In this document: positions 29,427 to 39,471 of the stretch, one piece after another
Numbering within the stretch: the stretch's first letter is position 1
Layout of the letters: the number at the start of each line of letters is the position of its first letter
Origin: an uncultured Gammaproteobacteria bacterium
Lineage (GTDB): Bacteria; Pseudomonadota; Gammaproteobacteria; Pseudomonadales; Litorivicinaceae
DNA: 64,000 nt
Direction: 5' to 3'
Assembly: GCA_913057215.1 (NCBI GenBank)
Contig: CAJXNQ010000001.1
Coordinates: 89,236-153,235 of the forward strand
Translations under genes and position numbers: made by a program
The notes under the pieces: model-generated
The model's database searches: none
What the model saw: the letters and a program-made list of their open reading frames with translations, nothing else
Told to the model about the DNA's origin: nothing

Positions 29427-31802
29427 TTGGACAACTACATCCTTTGGTTTGATCAGCTCGGCATGCACGACGTTGAGCGGGTGGGCGGAAAAAATGCATC
29501 CTTAGGCGAGATGATTTCAAATCTCGCGAATGCAGGGGTCAGTGTACCCAATGGCTTTGCAACGACTGCACATGCGTACCGTGAGTTTTTGGCGCATGAA
29601 GGACTCGCCGATCGAATCAATGAAGCACTGAACGCACTGGATGTGGATGATGTCAATGCGCTGGTGAAGACCGGCGCTGAAATCCGATCTTGGATCATTG
29701 AGACGCCGTTTCAACCGGCACTTGATCAGGCGATCGAGGATGCTTTTGCCACGATGACCCAAGAGAATGCGGACATGAAGGTGGCGGTCCGTTCGTCAGC
29801 GACGGCCGAGGATCTCCCAGATGCATCGTTTGCCGGCCAGCAAGAGACCTTTCTCAATATCTCAGGCATTGCGCATGTGAAGCTCGCGATTAAGGAAGTT
29901 TTCGCGTCTCTGTTTAACGACCGAGCTATTTCGTATCGTGTGCATCAGGGATTTGCACATGAGTTAGTTGCGCTCTCAGCGGGTATCCAGCGCATGGTAC
30001 GCTCAGAAACAGGCGCGGCCGGGGTCATGTTTACGATGGATACCGAAAGCGGTTTTCGCGATGTGGTGTTTGTCACAGCAGCCTATGGATTGGGCGAGAC
30101 AGTCGTTCAAGGCGCGGTTAATCCAGATGAGTTTTACGTCCACAAACCAACGCTGGAAGCCGGTCGACCCGCTGTCCTACGTCGGACACGTGGATCGAAG
30201 TTAATCAAGATGGTCTATGCCGATTCGTCACAGCCTGGTCGTTCCGTGAATACGGTCGATGTCGACCCTGCCGAGCGGCGGGTATTCTCAGTCACTGATG
30301 CTGAAGTGGAGTCCTTGGCTCGACAGGCCATGACGATTGAAGCGCACTATGGCCGTCCGATGGACATTGAGTGGGCGAGAGATGGTGACGACGGCAAGCT
30401 GTATATCGTTCAGGCACGTCCGGAAACTGTGCAGAGTCAACAAGACGGGCGTCAAATGGAGCGCTTCGTTTTAAAGGAAAAGAGTGCCGTCTTGGCAGAT
30501 GGTCGAGCCATTGGGCAGAAAATTGGTCAGGGTCCAGTGCGCCTGGTGAAAGACTTGTCTCGGATGGATGAAGTCCAGCCCGGTGACGTGCTCGTCACGG
30601 ATATGACTGATCCGGATTGGGAGCCTGTGATGAAACGGGCGTCTGCGATCGTGACGAATCGAGGGGGGCGTACTTGCCATGCAGCGATTATCGCGCGTGA
30701 GCTCGGTATCCCGGCGGTCGTTGGTTGCGGTGATGCCACAGAGCGACTACAGGATGGTGTCGAGGTGACCGTCAGCTGTGCTGAGGGTGATACCGGTCAC
30801 ATCTATGCGGGCACCCTGAAGTTTGATCATCGCGTTACCAGTGTCGACGCCATGCCTGAACTGCCTTTTAAAATCATGATGAATGTAGGGAACCCGGATC
30901 GTGCGTTCGATTTCCAGCGTCTCCCACATGCCGGTATTGGGCTCGCGCGGCTCGAGTTCATTATCAATCGCATGATCGGCGTACACCCGCGGGCTTTAAT
31001 GGACTTTGAAACGCTGTCTCTTGATTTAAAAGAAGAGATCAGTGAACGCATCGGAGGATATGCGAGCCCAACTGACTTTTACGTCGATAAATTGGTCGAG
31101 GGCATCTCAACACTGGGTGCGTCCTTCGCACCTGAGCGAGTGATTGTGCGACTGTCTGATTTTAAGTCCAACGAGTATCGCAATTTGATTGGTGGACCGC
31201 TGTATGAGCCTGAAGAAGAGAATCCAATGCTCGGATTCCGTGGCGCGTCGCGCTATATCTCAGACGACTTCAGAGCGTGTTTTGAATTGGAATGTCGTGC
31301 TTTAAAACGGGTCCGTGACGAGATGGGGCTCACTAATGTAGCCATCATGGTGCCCTTCGTGCGTACCCTTGATGAGGCAGCTGGCGTCATTGAGCTGTTA
31401 AAGCAAAATGGCCTGGAGCGAGGCGTGAATGGATTGGAAGTGATCATGATGTGTGAACTGCCCTCCAACGCGGTTCTGGCAGACGAGTTTTTGGAGTATT
31501 TCGATGGGTTCTCGATCGGCTCCAACGATTTGACACAGTTGACACTTGGCTTGGATCGCGACTCAGGGCTGATTGCGGATGCCTTTGATGAGCGAAATCC
31601 CGCGGTTAAATTCTTACTGTCGCGCGCGATTGCTGCCTGTAATAAAGCCGGTAAGTACATCGGAATTTGTGGCCAGGGGCCGAGTGATCATCCGGATTTG
31701 GCATTCTGGCTCATGGAGCAGGGCATTGATTCTGTGTCGTTAAATCCAGACACCGTGTTGGAAACCTGGTTTTTCCTCGCCGATGCGCAGGACAATAAGT
31801 GA
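29427..31802 (+). CDS. ppsA: Phosphoenolpyruvate synthase
   Basis: Converts pyruvate and ATP to PEP, AMP and phosphate for gluconeogenesis. At 791 residues it is essentially the E. coli length (792). N-terminal ATP-grasp domain with [10 protein letters not shown], swivelling domain with catalytic His in [12 protein letters not shown], and C-terminal TIM barrel with [11 protein letters not shown]. The start is TTG at 29427, preceded by GGAAGGGGA; no ATG gives the family N-terminus. The stop overlaps the rraA GTG. Confidence 0.96.
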   Translation: MDNYILWFDQLGMHDVERVGGKNASLGEMISNLANAGVSVPNGFATTAHAYREFLAHEGLADRINEALNALDVDDVNALVKTGAEIRSWIIETPFQPALDQAIEDAFATMTQENADMKVAVRSSATAEDLPDASFAGQQETFLNISGIAHVKLAIKEVFASLFNDRAISYRVHQGFAHELVALSAGIQRMVRSETGAAGVMFTMDTESGFRDVVFVTAAYGLGETVVQGAVNPDEFYVHKPTLEAGRPAVLRRTRGSKLIKMVYADSSQPGRSVNTVDVDPAERRVFSVTDAEVESLARQAMTIEAHYGRPMDIEWARDGDDGKLYIVQARPETVQSQQDGRQMERFVLKEKSAVLADGRAIGQKIGQGPVRLVKDLSRMDEVQPGDVLVTDMTDPDWEPVMKRASAIVTNRGGRTCHAAIIARELGIPAVVGCGDATERLQDGVEVTVSCAEGDTGHIYAGTLKFDHRVTSVDAMPELPFKIMMNVGNPDRAFDFQRLPHAGIGLARLEFIINRMIGVHPRALMDFETLSLDLKEEISERIGGYASPTDFYVDKLVEGISTLGASFAPERVIVRLSDFKSNEYRNLIGGPLYEPEEENPMLGFRGASRYISDDFRACFELECRALKRVRDEMGLTNVAIMVPFVRTLDEAAGVIELLKQNGLERGVNGLEVIMMCELPSNAVLADEFLEYFDGFSIGSNDLTQLTLGLDRDSGLIADAFDERNPAVKFLLSRAIAACNKAGKYIGICGQGPSDHPDLAFWLMEQGIDSVSLNPDTVLETWFFLADAQDNK

Positions 31803-32278
31803 AGTCAACGCCGGATCTGTGCGATGAATTCGCGGAGGGGCTCAATGTACTTGAGCCCTTGTTTACAAACTTTGGCGGTCGCGCACATTTCTTTGGTGAG
31901 GTGGTCACTGTCAAATGCTTTGAGGACAATTCAAAGGTTAAAGAGTTGGCAGGGCAGCCAGGCCAGGGTCGCATCATGGTCGTGGATGGGGGCGGTTCGC
32001 TCCGTCGAGCCTTACTCGGTGACATGATCGCCGCCAATGCATTGGCGAATGGCTGGGCGGGATTTGTGATCTATGGATGCATCCGCGATGTTGATGAAAT
32101 TGGTGCAATGGACTTGGGTGTGCAGGCCCTGGCAACCCATCCCATGAAAACAGAGAAACGTGGGATCGGGGATGTCAATGTCCCCGTGACAATTGCTGGC
32201 CACACGATTCATCCAGGTGATTGGATGGTGTGCGACAATAATGGCATCGTTGTCTCGCCAGTGCCCTTGGATTCATAA
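31799..32278 (+). CDS. rraA: Ribonuclease E activity regulator RraA
   Basis: 159-residue protein that binds RNase E and inhibits it in E. coli. Hallmarks: P-D-L-C-D-E-F near the start, [13 protein letters not shown] near 65, and [14 protein letters not shown] near 90. It starts with GTG overlapping the ppsA stop (GTGA) and is therefore probably cotranslated. Some proteins of this fold are aldolases, but the RraA-type sequence is clear. Confidence 0.92.
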   Translation: MKSTPDLCDEFAEGLNVLEPLFTNFGGRAHFFGEVVTVKCFEDNSKVKELAGQPGQGRIMVVDGGGSLRRALLGDMIAANALANGWAGFVIYGCIRDVDEIGAMDLGVQALATHPMKTEKRGIGDVNVPVTIAGHTIHPGDWMVCDNNGIVVSPVPLDS

Positions 32279-32286
32279 CCAATAAA

Positions 32287-32319
32287 AAAGCCCCCGCGTG
32301 TCAGACACGCGGGGGCTTT
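32287..32319. terminator. Bidirectional terminator between rraA and acnB
   Basis: Perfect 16-bp inverted repeat AAAGCCCCCGCGTGTC around a single central A, ending in TTT on both strands. It separates two convergent genes and should stop transcription from both. Confidence 0.88.
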
Positions 32320-32336
32320 CAGTGTGACCCCAACGA

Positions 32337-34931
32337 TTAGCTGACGTCTGCCATCGGAATCTTCGCCGTATCTGCTTTGGCTTGGAACTCGGCGATCTCA
32401 TGGAAATTCATGTACCGGTAGATATTCGACGCCATTGAGTCGATTTCTGTGGCGTATTCCATGTATTCCTCGACCGTTGGAAGTTTTCCAATGATGGATG
32501 CAACTGCCGCAAGCTCTGCACTGGCCAAATAGACGTTGGCGCCGTTACCCAGTCGATTTGGGAAGTTCCGAGTCGAGGTCGATACCACTGTGGCATTGTC
32601 AGCAACGCGGGCTTGGTTCCCCATACACAGCGAGCATCCCGGCATTTCGGTGCGTGCACCGGCCTTTCCATAAATCGCGTAGTACCCTTCTTCCATCAAT
32701 TGGTGCTCATCCATACGAGTCGGCGGCGCAATCCACAGACGTGTTGGAATGGATCCCACTTTTTGGAGGAGCTCACCGGCTGCGCGGTAGTGCCCGATAT
32801 TGGTCATGCACGAGCCAATAAACACCTCATCAATGGGTGTGTTTTGAACTTCAGACAGTGGTCTCACGTCGTCTGGATCATTTGGGCACGCCAACAGCGG
32901 TTCTTTGATCTCGTGAAGATCAATTTCAATCACTTCGGCATATTCGGCGTCTGCATCGGCCTGCATCAGCTCTGGATTGGCAAGCCAGTCCTCCATTGCT
33001 TTGATGCGTCGACCGATGGTGCGCGCATCGCCATAGCCATCAGCAATCATCCATTTCAACAGCGTGATGTTGGATGTCAGATATTCGGCAATCGATGATT
33101 CATCGAGCTTGATCGTGCAGCCACCGGCTGAGCGCTCAGCTGAGGCATCGGAGAGTTCAAACGCTTGTTCGACTGTCAGTGTCGGCAGTCCTTCAATCTC
33201 AAGGATTCGGCCTGAGAAGCAATTTTTCTTGCCTTCTTTACCCACTGTGAGCAGTCCGCGTTGAATGGCGGCGTAGGGGATGGCGTTGACCAGATCACGC
33301 AGTGTGATCCCGGGTTGCATTTCGCCTTTGAAACGAACCAAAACCGATTCCGGCATGTCGAGTGGCATGACACCGGTGGCCGCAGCGAAGGCCACAAGAC
33401 CTGAGCCACCAGGGAATGAGATGCCAATCGGGAAGCGAGTGTGAGAGTCGCCGCCGGTTCCGACGGTGTCTGGCAGCAACATCCGGTTGAGCCAAGAGTG
33501 AATGATGCCGTCTCCTGGCCGGAGCGAAACCCCACCACGATTCATGATGAAATCTGGCAGTGTGTGCTGGGTCTCGACATCCACAGGTTTTGGATAGGCC
33601 GCTGTGTGACAGAAGGACTGCATGGTCAGATCAGCCTGAAAGCCAAGGCATGCAAGCTCTTTCAGTTCATCGCGGGTCATTGGCCCCGTGGTGTCCTGTG
33701 AACCGACAGTGGTCATCCGAGGCTCGCAGTAGGTGCCGGGGCGGATTCCGTCGACGCCACATGCTTTGCCAACCATTTTTTGTGCCAGTGTGAAGCCTTT
33801 GTTGGATTCAACAGGTGGTTTCGGAACACGGAACACATCGGTCGGACCCATTCCGAGCGCTTCTCGCGCCCGTGTTGTCAGGCCTCGGCCGACGATCAAA
33901 GGAATGCGGCCTCCGGCGCGGACTTCGTCTAAGATCACATCACTTTTCAGTGCAAATTCGCTGATGACCGTGCCTGCATCATTCACAATTTGACCGGCAT
34001 AGGGCTTGATGGTGATGACATCACCGGTGTTCATCTGCGTCACGTCACACTCAATCGGCAACGCGCCTGCGTCTTCCATGGTATTAAAGAAGATCGGGGC
34101 GATTTTTCCGCCGATGCAGAAACCGCCCGCGCGCTTGTTCGGGACGTACGGGATGTCGTCTCCCATGTGCCAAAGCACTGAGTTCGTCGCTGATTTCCGG
34201 GACGACCCAGTACCGACCACGTCGCCTACATAGGCCAAGGGGTGGCCTTTCTGCTTCAACTCCTCAATGGTCTCAAGCGGACGCTCCATCCGCGCTTTCA
34301 GCATGGCTTGCGCATGGAGTGGAATGTCCGGCCGACTCCAGGCGTCGACGGCAGGCGAGAGATCGTCGGTATTGGTTTCACCTGGGACCTTATAGACCGT
34401 CACAGTGATGGATTCTGCAAGCTCAGGTTTCTTTAAAAACCACTCGGCATTTGCCCAGGATTCCATCACCTCTTGAGCCAGTGGGTTGCCTGCTTTGCGT
34501 TTGTCTTCGACGTCATGGAACGCATCAAACATGAGCAGCGTATCTTTTAAGGCAGTCGCGGCCACAGCACCCACGTCCGCATCATCTAGCAAGTCAACCA
34601 GGGGCGGAATGTTGTATCCGCCAAGCATGGTGCCAAGTAAACGTGTCGCCTCCTCACGTGAGATGAGGCCACAGTCTGTATCACCCTTTGCCACATCGGC
34701 TAAAAAGGCTGCTTTTACATAGGCGGCCTCATCGACCCCCGCCGGAACTCGATTGGTCAATAGATCGAGTAAAAAGGCGTCTTCGCCAGCCGGTGGATTT
34801 TTCAGTAGTTTGATCAGTTCAGCAACTTGATCGGCGTTGAGGGGCTTTGGAACGATGCCTTCAGCGGCGCGTTCTTTGACATGTTGACGGTAGTGTTCAA
34901 GCACAGCGTGAGTCCTTGCTTTGGTTGACAT
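32337..34931 (-). CDS. acnB: Aconitate hydratase B
   Basis: Interconverts citrate and isocitrate through a [4Fe-4S] cluster in the TCA cycle. At 864 residues it matches E. coli AcnB (865). N-terminal HEAT-like domain, then swivel and catalytic domains; cluster ligands are visible in G-S-C-M-T-N-I-G and C-S-L-C-M-G-N-Q near 700-775. The N-terminus has a short extension before the usual L-E-x-Y-R-x-H-V. It is convergent with rraA and follows the divergently spaced gap locus. Confidence 0.97.
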   Translation of the reverse strand: MSTKARTHAVLEHYRQHVKERAAEGIVPKPLNADQVAELIKLLKNPPAGEDAFLLDLLTNRVPAGVDEAAYVKAAFLADVAKGDTDCGLISREEATRLLGTMLGGYNIPPLVDLLDDADVGAVAATALKDTLLMFDAFHDVEDKRKAGNPLAQEVMESWANAEWFLKKPELAESITVTVYKVPGETNTDDLSPAVDAWSRPDIPLHAQAMLKARMERPLETIEELKQKGHPLAYVGDVVGTGSSRKSATNSVLWHMGDDIPYVPNKRAGGFCIGGKIAPIFFNTMEDAGALPIECDVTQMNTGDVITIKPYAGQIVNDAGTVISEFALKSDVILDEVRAGGRIPLIVGRGLTTRAREALGMGPTDVFRVPKPPVESNKGFTLAQKMVGKACGVDGIRPGTYCEPRMTTVGSQDTTGPMTRDELKELACLGFQADLTMQSFCHTAAYPKPVDVETQHTLPDFIMNRGGVSLRPGDGIIHSWLNRMLLPDTVGTGGDSHTRFPIGISFPGGSGLVAFAAATGVMPLDMPESVLVRFKGEMQPGITLRDLVNAIPYAAIQRGLLTVGKEGKKNCFSGRILEIEGLPTLTVEQAFELSDASAERSAGGCTIKLDESSIAEYLTSNITLLKWMIADGYGDARTIGRRIKAMEDWLANPELMQADADAEYAEVIEIDLHEIKEPLLACPNDPDDVRPLSEVQNTPIDEVFIGSCMTNIGHYRAAGELLQKVGSIPTRLWIAPPTRMDEHQLMEEGYYAIYGKAGARTEMPGCSLCMGNQARVADNATVVSTSTRNFPNRLGNGANVYLASAELAAVASIIGKLPTVEEYMEYATEIDSMASNIYRYMNFHEIAEFQAKADTAKIPMADVS

Positions 34932-34991
34932 GAGCGCGGTGGGCGATCCTTTTGAGATCAGTTCACTGCGCGCCGGATGTATAATCTTAAC

Positions 34992-35035
34992 AAAAATTGC
35001 TCTGGCCGACGTCGATACTTGGTCGCAGGCCAGAG
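34992..35035 (-). terminator. Rho-independent terminator after gap
   Basis: On the minus strand CTCTGGCC pairs with GGCCAGAG across a 20-nt loop and is followed by CAATTTTTG. It lies 22 nt beyond the gap stop codon, upstream of acnB, and should insulate the two genes. Confidence 0.65.
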
Positions 35036-35056
35036 TGGTGTTTGCAGTGCAATACG

Positions 35057-36508
35057 TTAGCTTTCAATGGGGAACGCAGGTAGGGTCGCTTTCGTCATTT
35101 GACGGAGGCAGCGAATGACCTGACACGAATAGCCGTATTCATTGTCATACCAGACATAGACCACGCACGTGTTGTTGCCTGCAGCGATGGTGGCTAATCC
35201 GTCGACAACACCTGCGGCGCGCGAACCGACAAAGTCTGAACTGACCGCTTCAGGTGAGTTTGAGTAATCAATTTGTTTCTGCAGACGCGAGTGAATGGCC
35301 ATGTGACGGAGATAATCGTTGAGTTCGTCCTTTTCCACATTGGTGTTGAGGTTTAATTTTAAAATCGCCATCGACACGTTCGGGGTCGGAACTCGGATTG
35401 CATTACCGGTCAGCTTCCCTTTCAGTTGTGGCAGGGCTTTGGCCACCGCCTTGGCGGCACCGGTTTCAGTGATCACCATGTTCAATGCCGCGGCACGCCC
35501 GCGGCGGTCCCCTGAGTGGAAGTTGTCGATCAGATTCTGGTCATTGGTATAGCTGTGTACGGTCTCAACGTGTCCATGCTGGACTCCATATTTTTCATCA
35601 ATCGCTGCCAACACCGGCGTGATGGCGTTGGTGGTGCAACTGGCCGCTGAGATGATCGTGTCCTGATCGGTGATTTCATGATGGTTTACACCGTGCACGA
35701 TGTTCTTCAAATCACCCTTGCCCGGTGCTGTTAATAGCACACGACTGACGCCTGGACATTTCAGGTGCAGGGACAGGCCGTCGCGGTCACGCCACTTGCC
35801 CGTGTTGTCAACGACCAATGCCTGGTCGATTCCATAGGCTTTATAATCCACATCCGCTGGATTTGATGCGTAGATCACTTGGATGCGTTGTCCGTTGGCG
35901 ATGATGGTATTGCTGTCATGATCGACCGTAATGGTGCCATCGAAGGAACCATGGACTGAATCGCGACGCAGTAAACTTGCGCGTTTCATCAGGTCGTTGT
36001 CCCCGTTTTCCCGCACGACGATCGCGCGCAGCCGGATGGCCTCCTTGGATCCGGATTTGGCAATGATTTCGCGCGCCAACAGGCGACCGATGCGACCGAA
36101 TCCGTACAGTACGATGTCTGTCTTTTCTTTATCAGTGGTGTTCGAGCTAAGCGCACCATTGAGCTCTTCTAAAACGTATGCTCGAAGAGAACGATCTTGG
36201 CCGAAACGTCTAAAATTCACAGCCAGTTTGCCAATATCAATGTGACATGGAGAAAGGTCAAGATCCTTGATTTCTTCAAGGACTGCTTGCGCTTCAAGGA
36301 CAGAGAGTTCTTCGTTTTCAACTTGGCGGGCGAACCGGCAACACTTCACGATATTCATGACGGTGCGGTTATTCAGTAGTCGTCCGAAGATCGATGTTTC
36401 AACAGCCTTGTCCCGATACATCCGACCGATGACAGGCATCATCTCTTCCGCGGCTGCGATTTTTCCGTTCCAATCATCCATGGATTCGTTCATTAATTCC
36501 AATGACAC
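35057..36508 (-). CDS. gap: Glyceraldehyde-3-phosphate dehydrogenase, long form
   Basis: Oxidises or reforms glyceraldehyde 3-phosphate in central carbon flow. The catalytic C-terminal part is canonical: Rossmann G-F-G-R-I-G-R-L, active Cys in A-A-S-C-T-T-N-A, and W-Y-D-N-E-Y-G-Y near the end. An extra N-terminal domain of about 130 residues ([16 protein letters not shown]) marks the longer form found in Pseudomonas and marine gammaproteobacteria. I chose the GTG at 36508, which has GGGAGGAA seven bases upstream, giving 483 residues. An operator-like inverted repeat lies about 90 nt upstream. Confidence 0.93.
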   Translation of the reverse strand: MSLELMNESMDDWNGKIAAAEEMMPVIGRMYRDKAVETSIFGRLLNNRTVMNIVKCCRFARQVENEELSVLEAQAVLEEIKDLDLSPCHIDIGKLAVNFRRFGQDRSLRAYVLEELNGALSSNTTDKEKTDIVLYGFGRIGRLLAREIIAKSGSKEAIRLRAIVVRENGDNDLMKRASLLRRDSVHGSFDGTITVDHDSNTIIANGQRIQVIYASNPADVDYKAYGIDQALVVDNTGKWRDRDGLSLHLKCPGVSRVLLTAPGKGDLKNIVHGVNHHEITDQDTIISAASCTTNAITPVLAAIDEKYGVQHGHVETVHSYTNDQNLIDNFHSGDRRGRAAALNMVITETGAAKAVAKALPQLKGKLTGNAIRVPTPNVSMAILKLNLNTNVEKDELNDYLRHMAIHSRLQKQIDYSNSPEAVSSDFVGSRAAGVVDGLATIAAGNNTCVVYVWYDNEYGYSCQVIRCLRQMTKATLPAFPIES

Positions 36509-36590
36509 CGGCGTTCCTCCCTTCAAAAACCTTTTTATTTTGAGGCCCGGCGTTACGGGAAATCAACTAAATTTGCCATTTCGTTACTTT

Positions 36591-36618
36591 TATGACCATA
36601 TTATAATTTTTGGTCATA
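36591..36618. promoter_or_regulatory. Operator-like inverted repeat around a -10-like ATTATAAT
   Basis: TATGACCA and TGGTCATA form a perfect 8-bp inverted repeat separated by 12 nt. The spacer holds ATTATAAT, which reads the same on both strands and could serve as a -10 for either gap (minus) or the DUF1289 gene (plus). A regulator bound here would cover the -10 directly. No convincing -35 was found on either strand. Confidence 0.4.
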
Positions 36619-36701
36619 TTAATACATGATGCATCGCACGATTGTTTTTTTAGAGCGGTGCCTCAACGGTCTGATTTTGACTTAAACAGATCTGGATTCT
36701 C

Positions 36702-37163
36702 ATGCAAGCACACCGGACTCCAACGCCCTGCATCGGTTTATGTTCGACAACCTATGGGGATTCAGTATGCCGAGGCTGTAAACGGTTCGCGCATGAAATT
36801 GTTGATTGGAATCGGTACGAGGAACCTCAAAAACAAGCGGTTGTGGCGCGGCTGGCGCAACTGATTGCTGAGGTTGTCGATCGTTATCTCTTGGTCATTG
36901 ATGCAGATGCCTTGGAGGCTGCCCTTCAAAGCGCAGGGTTCCGCTATCGCAGGGATGCCAGCAGCGCCTGGTGGGCCTATGACTTATTTCGTCAGACCAA
37001 GGGGCGGATCGGGCAGTTGACCCTTTGCGGTCTTCGTAAACTCCCTGAGGCGGACCATCTTGAATGTCCTGAAATCTGGGAGATCATGAATCAGGAATTC
37101 TTGGCGATCTCCGAAGGCCATTACGAGCGGTTTTTTAGACAACCGTTGGCCTTCGACGACTGA
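36702..37163 (+). CDS. DUF1289-domain protein
   Basis: 153 residues. The N-terminal 45 form the DUF1289 motif with four cysteines (P-C-I-G-L-C-S-T-T-Y-G-D and V-C-R-G-C-K-R-F), a likely metal or cluster site. The remaining 100 residues are mixed helix/strand, with no recognised domain. The function is unknown. It lies between gap and cysM; codon use and the strong motif support a real gene. Confidence 0.85.
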   Translation: MQAHRTPTPCIGLCSTTYGDSVCRGCKRFAHEIVDWNRYEEPQKQAVVARLAQLIAEVVDRYLLVIDADALEAALQSAGFRYRRDASSAWWAYDLFRQTKGRIGQLTLCGLRKLPEADHLECPEIWEIMNQEFLAISEGHYERFFRQPLAFDD

Positions 37164-37219
37164 GCACGGCGCACGCGTGCAGAGTACGGTAAACTCTTCG
37201 CCCACTTGAGGAGGTGCCT

Positions 37220-38116
37220 GTGCAATACCCCACGATTTCATCCACACTCGGCCACACCCCGCTGGTTCAATTGACACGCCTGTCGTCTGATCTCCCAGAC
37301 AGTGTGAAAGTGCTGTGTAAGATGGAGGGCAATAACCCTGCGGGATCCGTGAAGGATCGCCCGGCATTTTATATGGTGTCTGGGGCACTGGAGCGCGGTG
37401 AAATACAGATCGGTGATCGCCTGATCGAGGCAACCAGTGGCAATACAGGCATTGCCTTGGCCATGGTCGGTGCCATCCTTGGCTTTCGGATGACCCTGAT
37501 CATGCCGGATAACCTATCGGATGAGCGAAAGCGTGCGATGACCGCCTATGGGGCTGAACTCATCCTGGTCAGCGAGTCGCAAGGGATGGAAGGTGCGCGT
37601 GATTTAGCCTTGGCCATGGAGGCGCGCGGGGAAGGTCGCGTTTTAAACCAGTTTGCCAATCCCGATTGTCCACGCGCACACTTTGAAACCACAGGTCCTG
37701 AGATCTGGGACCAAACCCAGGGCGAAGTGACTCATTTCGTCAGTGCAATGGGAACAACAGGGACCATTATGGGTGTTTCGCGATATCTCAAGTCACAAAA
37801 CGAGGCGATACAAATCGTTGGACTGCAACCGAGTGAGGGCTCAAAAATTGCTGGAATCCGCCGTTGGCCTGAAGCCTATCGACCTGAAATTTTTGATCCT
37901 CAGCGCGTTGATGTCACTCTCGATATCAGCCAGGCCGATGCCGAAGAGATGTCTCGGCAGTTGGCTGTGCAGGAGGGCATTTTTTGTGGCGCCAGTGCAG
38001 GTGGTGCCGTCTTCGGTGCACTGCAGGTAGCGGCCCAGCTGACTCATGGCATCGTGGTTTGCATCATTTGCGATCGTGGCGATCGGTATCTGTCGACTGA
38101 TCTGTTCCCGCGATGA
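37220..38116 (+). CDS. cysM: Cysteine synthase B CysM
   Basis: PLP enzyme that makes cysteine from O-acetylserine and sulfide or thiosulfate. 298 residues. PLP-lysine in N-N-P-A-G-S-V-K-D-R, phosphate loop T-S-G-N-T-G, and the CysM-type ending I-I-C-D-R-G-D-R-Y-L-S-T. The GTG at 37214 forms part of the Shine-Dalgarno AGGAGG, so I prefer the GTG at 37220. The stop overlaps the rlmD start. CysB, the usual regulator of this pathway, is at 27441. Confidence 0.93.
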   Translation: MQYPTISSTLGHTPLVQLTRLSSDLPDSVKVLCKMEGNNPAGSVKDRPAFYMVSGALERGEIQIGDRLIEATSGNTGIALAMVGAILGFRMTLIMPDNLSDERKRAMTAYGAELILVSESQGMEGARDLALAMEARGEGRVLNQFANPDCPRAHFETTGPEIWDQTQGEVTHFVSAMGTTGTIMGVSRYLKSQNEAIQIVGLQPSEGSKIAGIRRWPEAYRPEIFDPQRVDVTLDISQADAEEMSRQLAVQEGIFCGASAGGAVFGALQVAAQLTHGIVVCIICDRGDRYLSTDLFPR

Positions 38117-39471
38117 GTGACCGCAAACGGCGTCGTCCAGCACGTCGCAAACAAACTCCGGACTTTCCGATCCAGGTGAGTCGTCTATCTCATGAGGGCC
38201 GTGGCATCGCGTCATGGGGAGAGCGGATGTTATTTGTCGATGGTGCGTTGCCCGGTGAATTGGTCGAGGTGCGTCTGACGCAAAAGTCGTCGAAAATTGC
38301 GGAGGCGGTGACGACGCGGGTGCATCGCCCAGCAGACAATCGGCATACGCCATCCTGCCCCCATGCCTCGACCTGTGGCGGGTGTTCGCTGCAGCACATG
38401 CCGCATACGGACCAAATCGCACACAAACAGGCCACGCTTCAGTCACTGATGGTGCAAGAAGGGGTGGATTTGACAGATGCTGTTCAGCTACCTCCACTGC
38501 TCGGTCCGCTCTCGGGGTATCGTCGACGTGCTCGACTCGGCGTGCGTTGGGTTCATGCCAAACAGCGTGTATTGGTTGGATTTCGGGAAAAGGCCAGTAA
38601 CTTCATCGCCGATATTGATGCCTGCGAGGTGCTCGATCGACGGATCGGCGGTGACTTGCATCGATTAGAAACTGTCATTGCAGCAACCTCTTGCCCAGAT
38701 CGAATTCCGCAAATTGAAGTCGCTGCCGGTGACGACACCTTGGCAATCATCGTGCGTCACCTTGAGCCCTTGAGTGCGGAGGATCATGCACGTTTTGTAG
38801 ACCTCGGGGAGACCACCGGATGGCATATGTATTTGCAACCCAAAGGGCCAGATTCCGTGCACCGAATTTGGCCCTTGACTGGACGCTCAGGACTCACGTA
38901 TCGCCTTGGAGAACTGGGCCTTGAGTATCAATTTGAGGTGACAGACTTCACGCAAATCAATGCACAGATCAACCGCCAGATGATTCTGAAGGCGCTTTCT
39001 TTGCTTGAATTCAATGGATCAGAACGCGTTCTCGATTTGTTTTGTGGATTGGGGAACTTTACCTTGGCGCTTGCAACGCGTGCGGGTTCAGTGACGGGTG
39101 TTGAAGTGTCTCAGACCATGGTGGATCGCGTGCTGCAAAATGCACGTCATAATGTATTGGATAATATAGCGGCGCATGCATTTGACTTAACAGAGTCACT
39201 GGCTGATCAGTCATGGGCGAATGCACCCTATGACATTGTGGTGGTTGATCCGCCGCGCTCCGGGGCCAAAGAGGTGCTTGAAATGTTGCCACTGAATGGT
39301 GTGACACAATTGCTCTACGTGTCATGCAATCCAGCGACCTTGGCGCGTGATGCAGCCATTTTGCACGCGCGCGGGATGAAAATGATTGAGTATGGCGTGA
39401 TGGATATGTTTCCTCAGACAGCACACGTGGAATCCATGGCTCGATTTGTTCAAGTGAAGTCCGATGGTTAA
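38113..39471 (+). CDS. rlmD: 23S rRNA (uracil1939-C5)-methyltransferase RlmD
   Basis: SAM-dependent methylation of U1939 in 23S rRNA. 452 residues: basic N-tail, TRAM domain (about 18-75), iron-sulfur cysteines in S-C-P-H-A-S-T-C-G-G-C near 83, SAM-binding F-C-G-L-G-N-F near 313, and catalytic Cys in V-S-C-N-P-A-T-L-A-R-D near 405. It overlaps both cysM (4 nt) and relA (8 nt); the rlmD-relA order is common in gammaproteobacteria. Confidence 0.95.
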   Translation: MSDRKRRRPARRKQTPDFPIQVSRLSHEGRGIASWGERMLFVDGALPGELVEVRLTQKSSKIAEAVTTRVHRPADNRHTPSCPHASTCGGCSLQHMPHTDQIAHKQATLQSLMVQEGVDLTDAVQLPPLLGPLSGYRRRARLGVRWVHAKQRVLVGFREKASNFIADIDACEVLDRRIGGDLHRLETVIAATSCPDRIPQIEVAAGDDTLAIIVRHLEPLSAEDHARFVDLGETTGWHMYLQPKGPDSVHRIWPLTGRSGLTYRLGELGLEYQFEVTDFTQINAQINRQMILKALSLLEFNGSERVLDLFCGLGNFTLALATRAGSVTGVEVSQTMVDRVLQNARHNVLDNIAAHAFDLTESLADQSWANAPYDIVVVDPPRSGAKEVLEMLPLNGVTQLLYVSCNPATLARDAAILHARGMKMIEYGVMDMFPQTAHVESMARFVQVKSDG

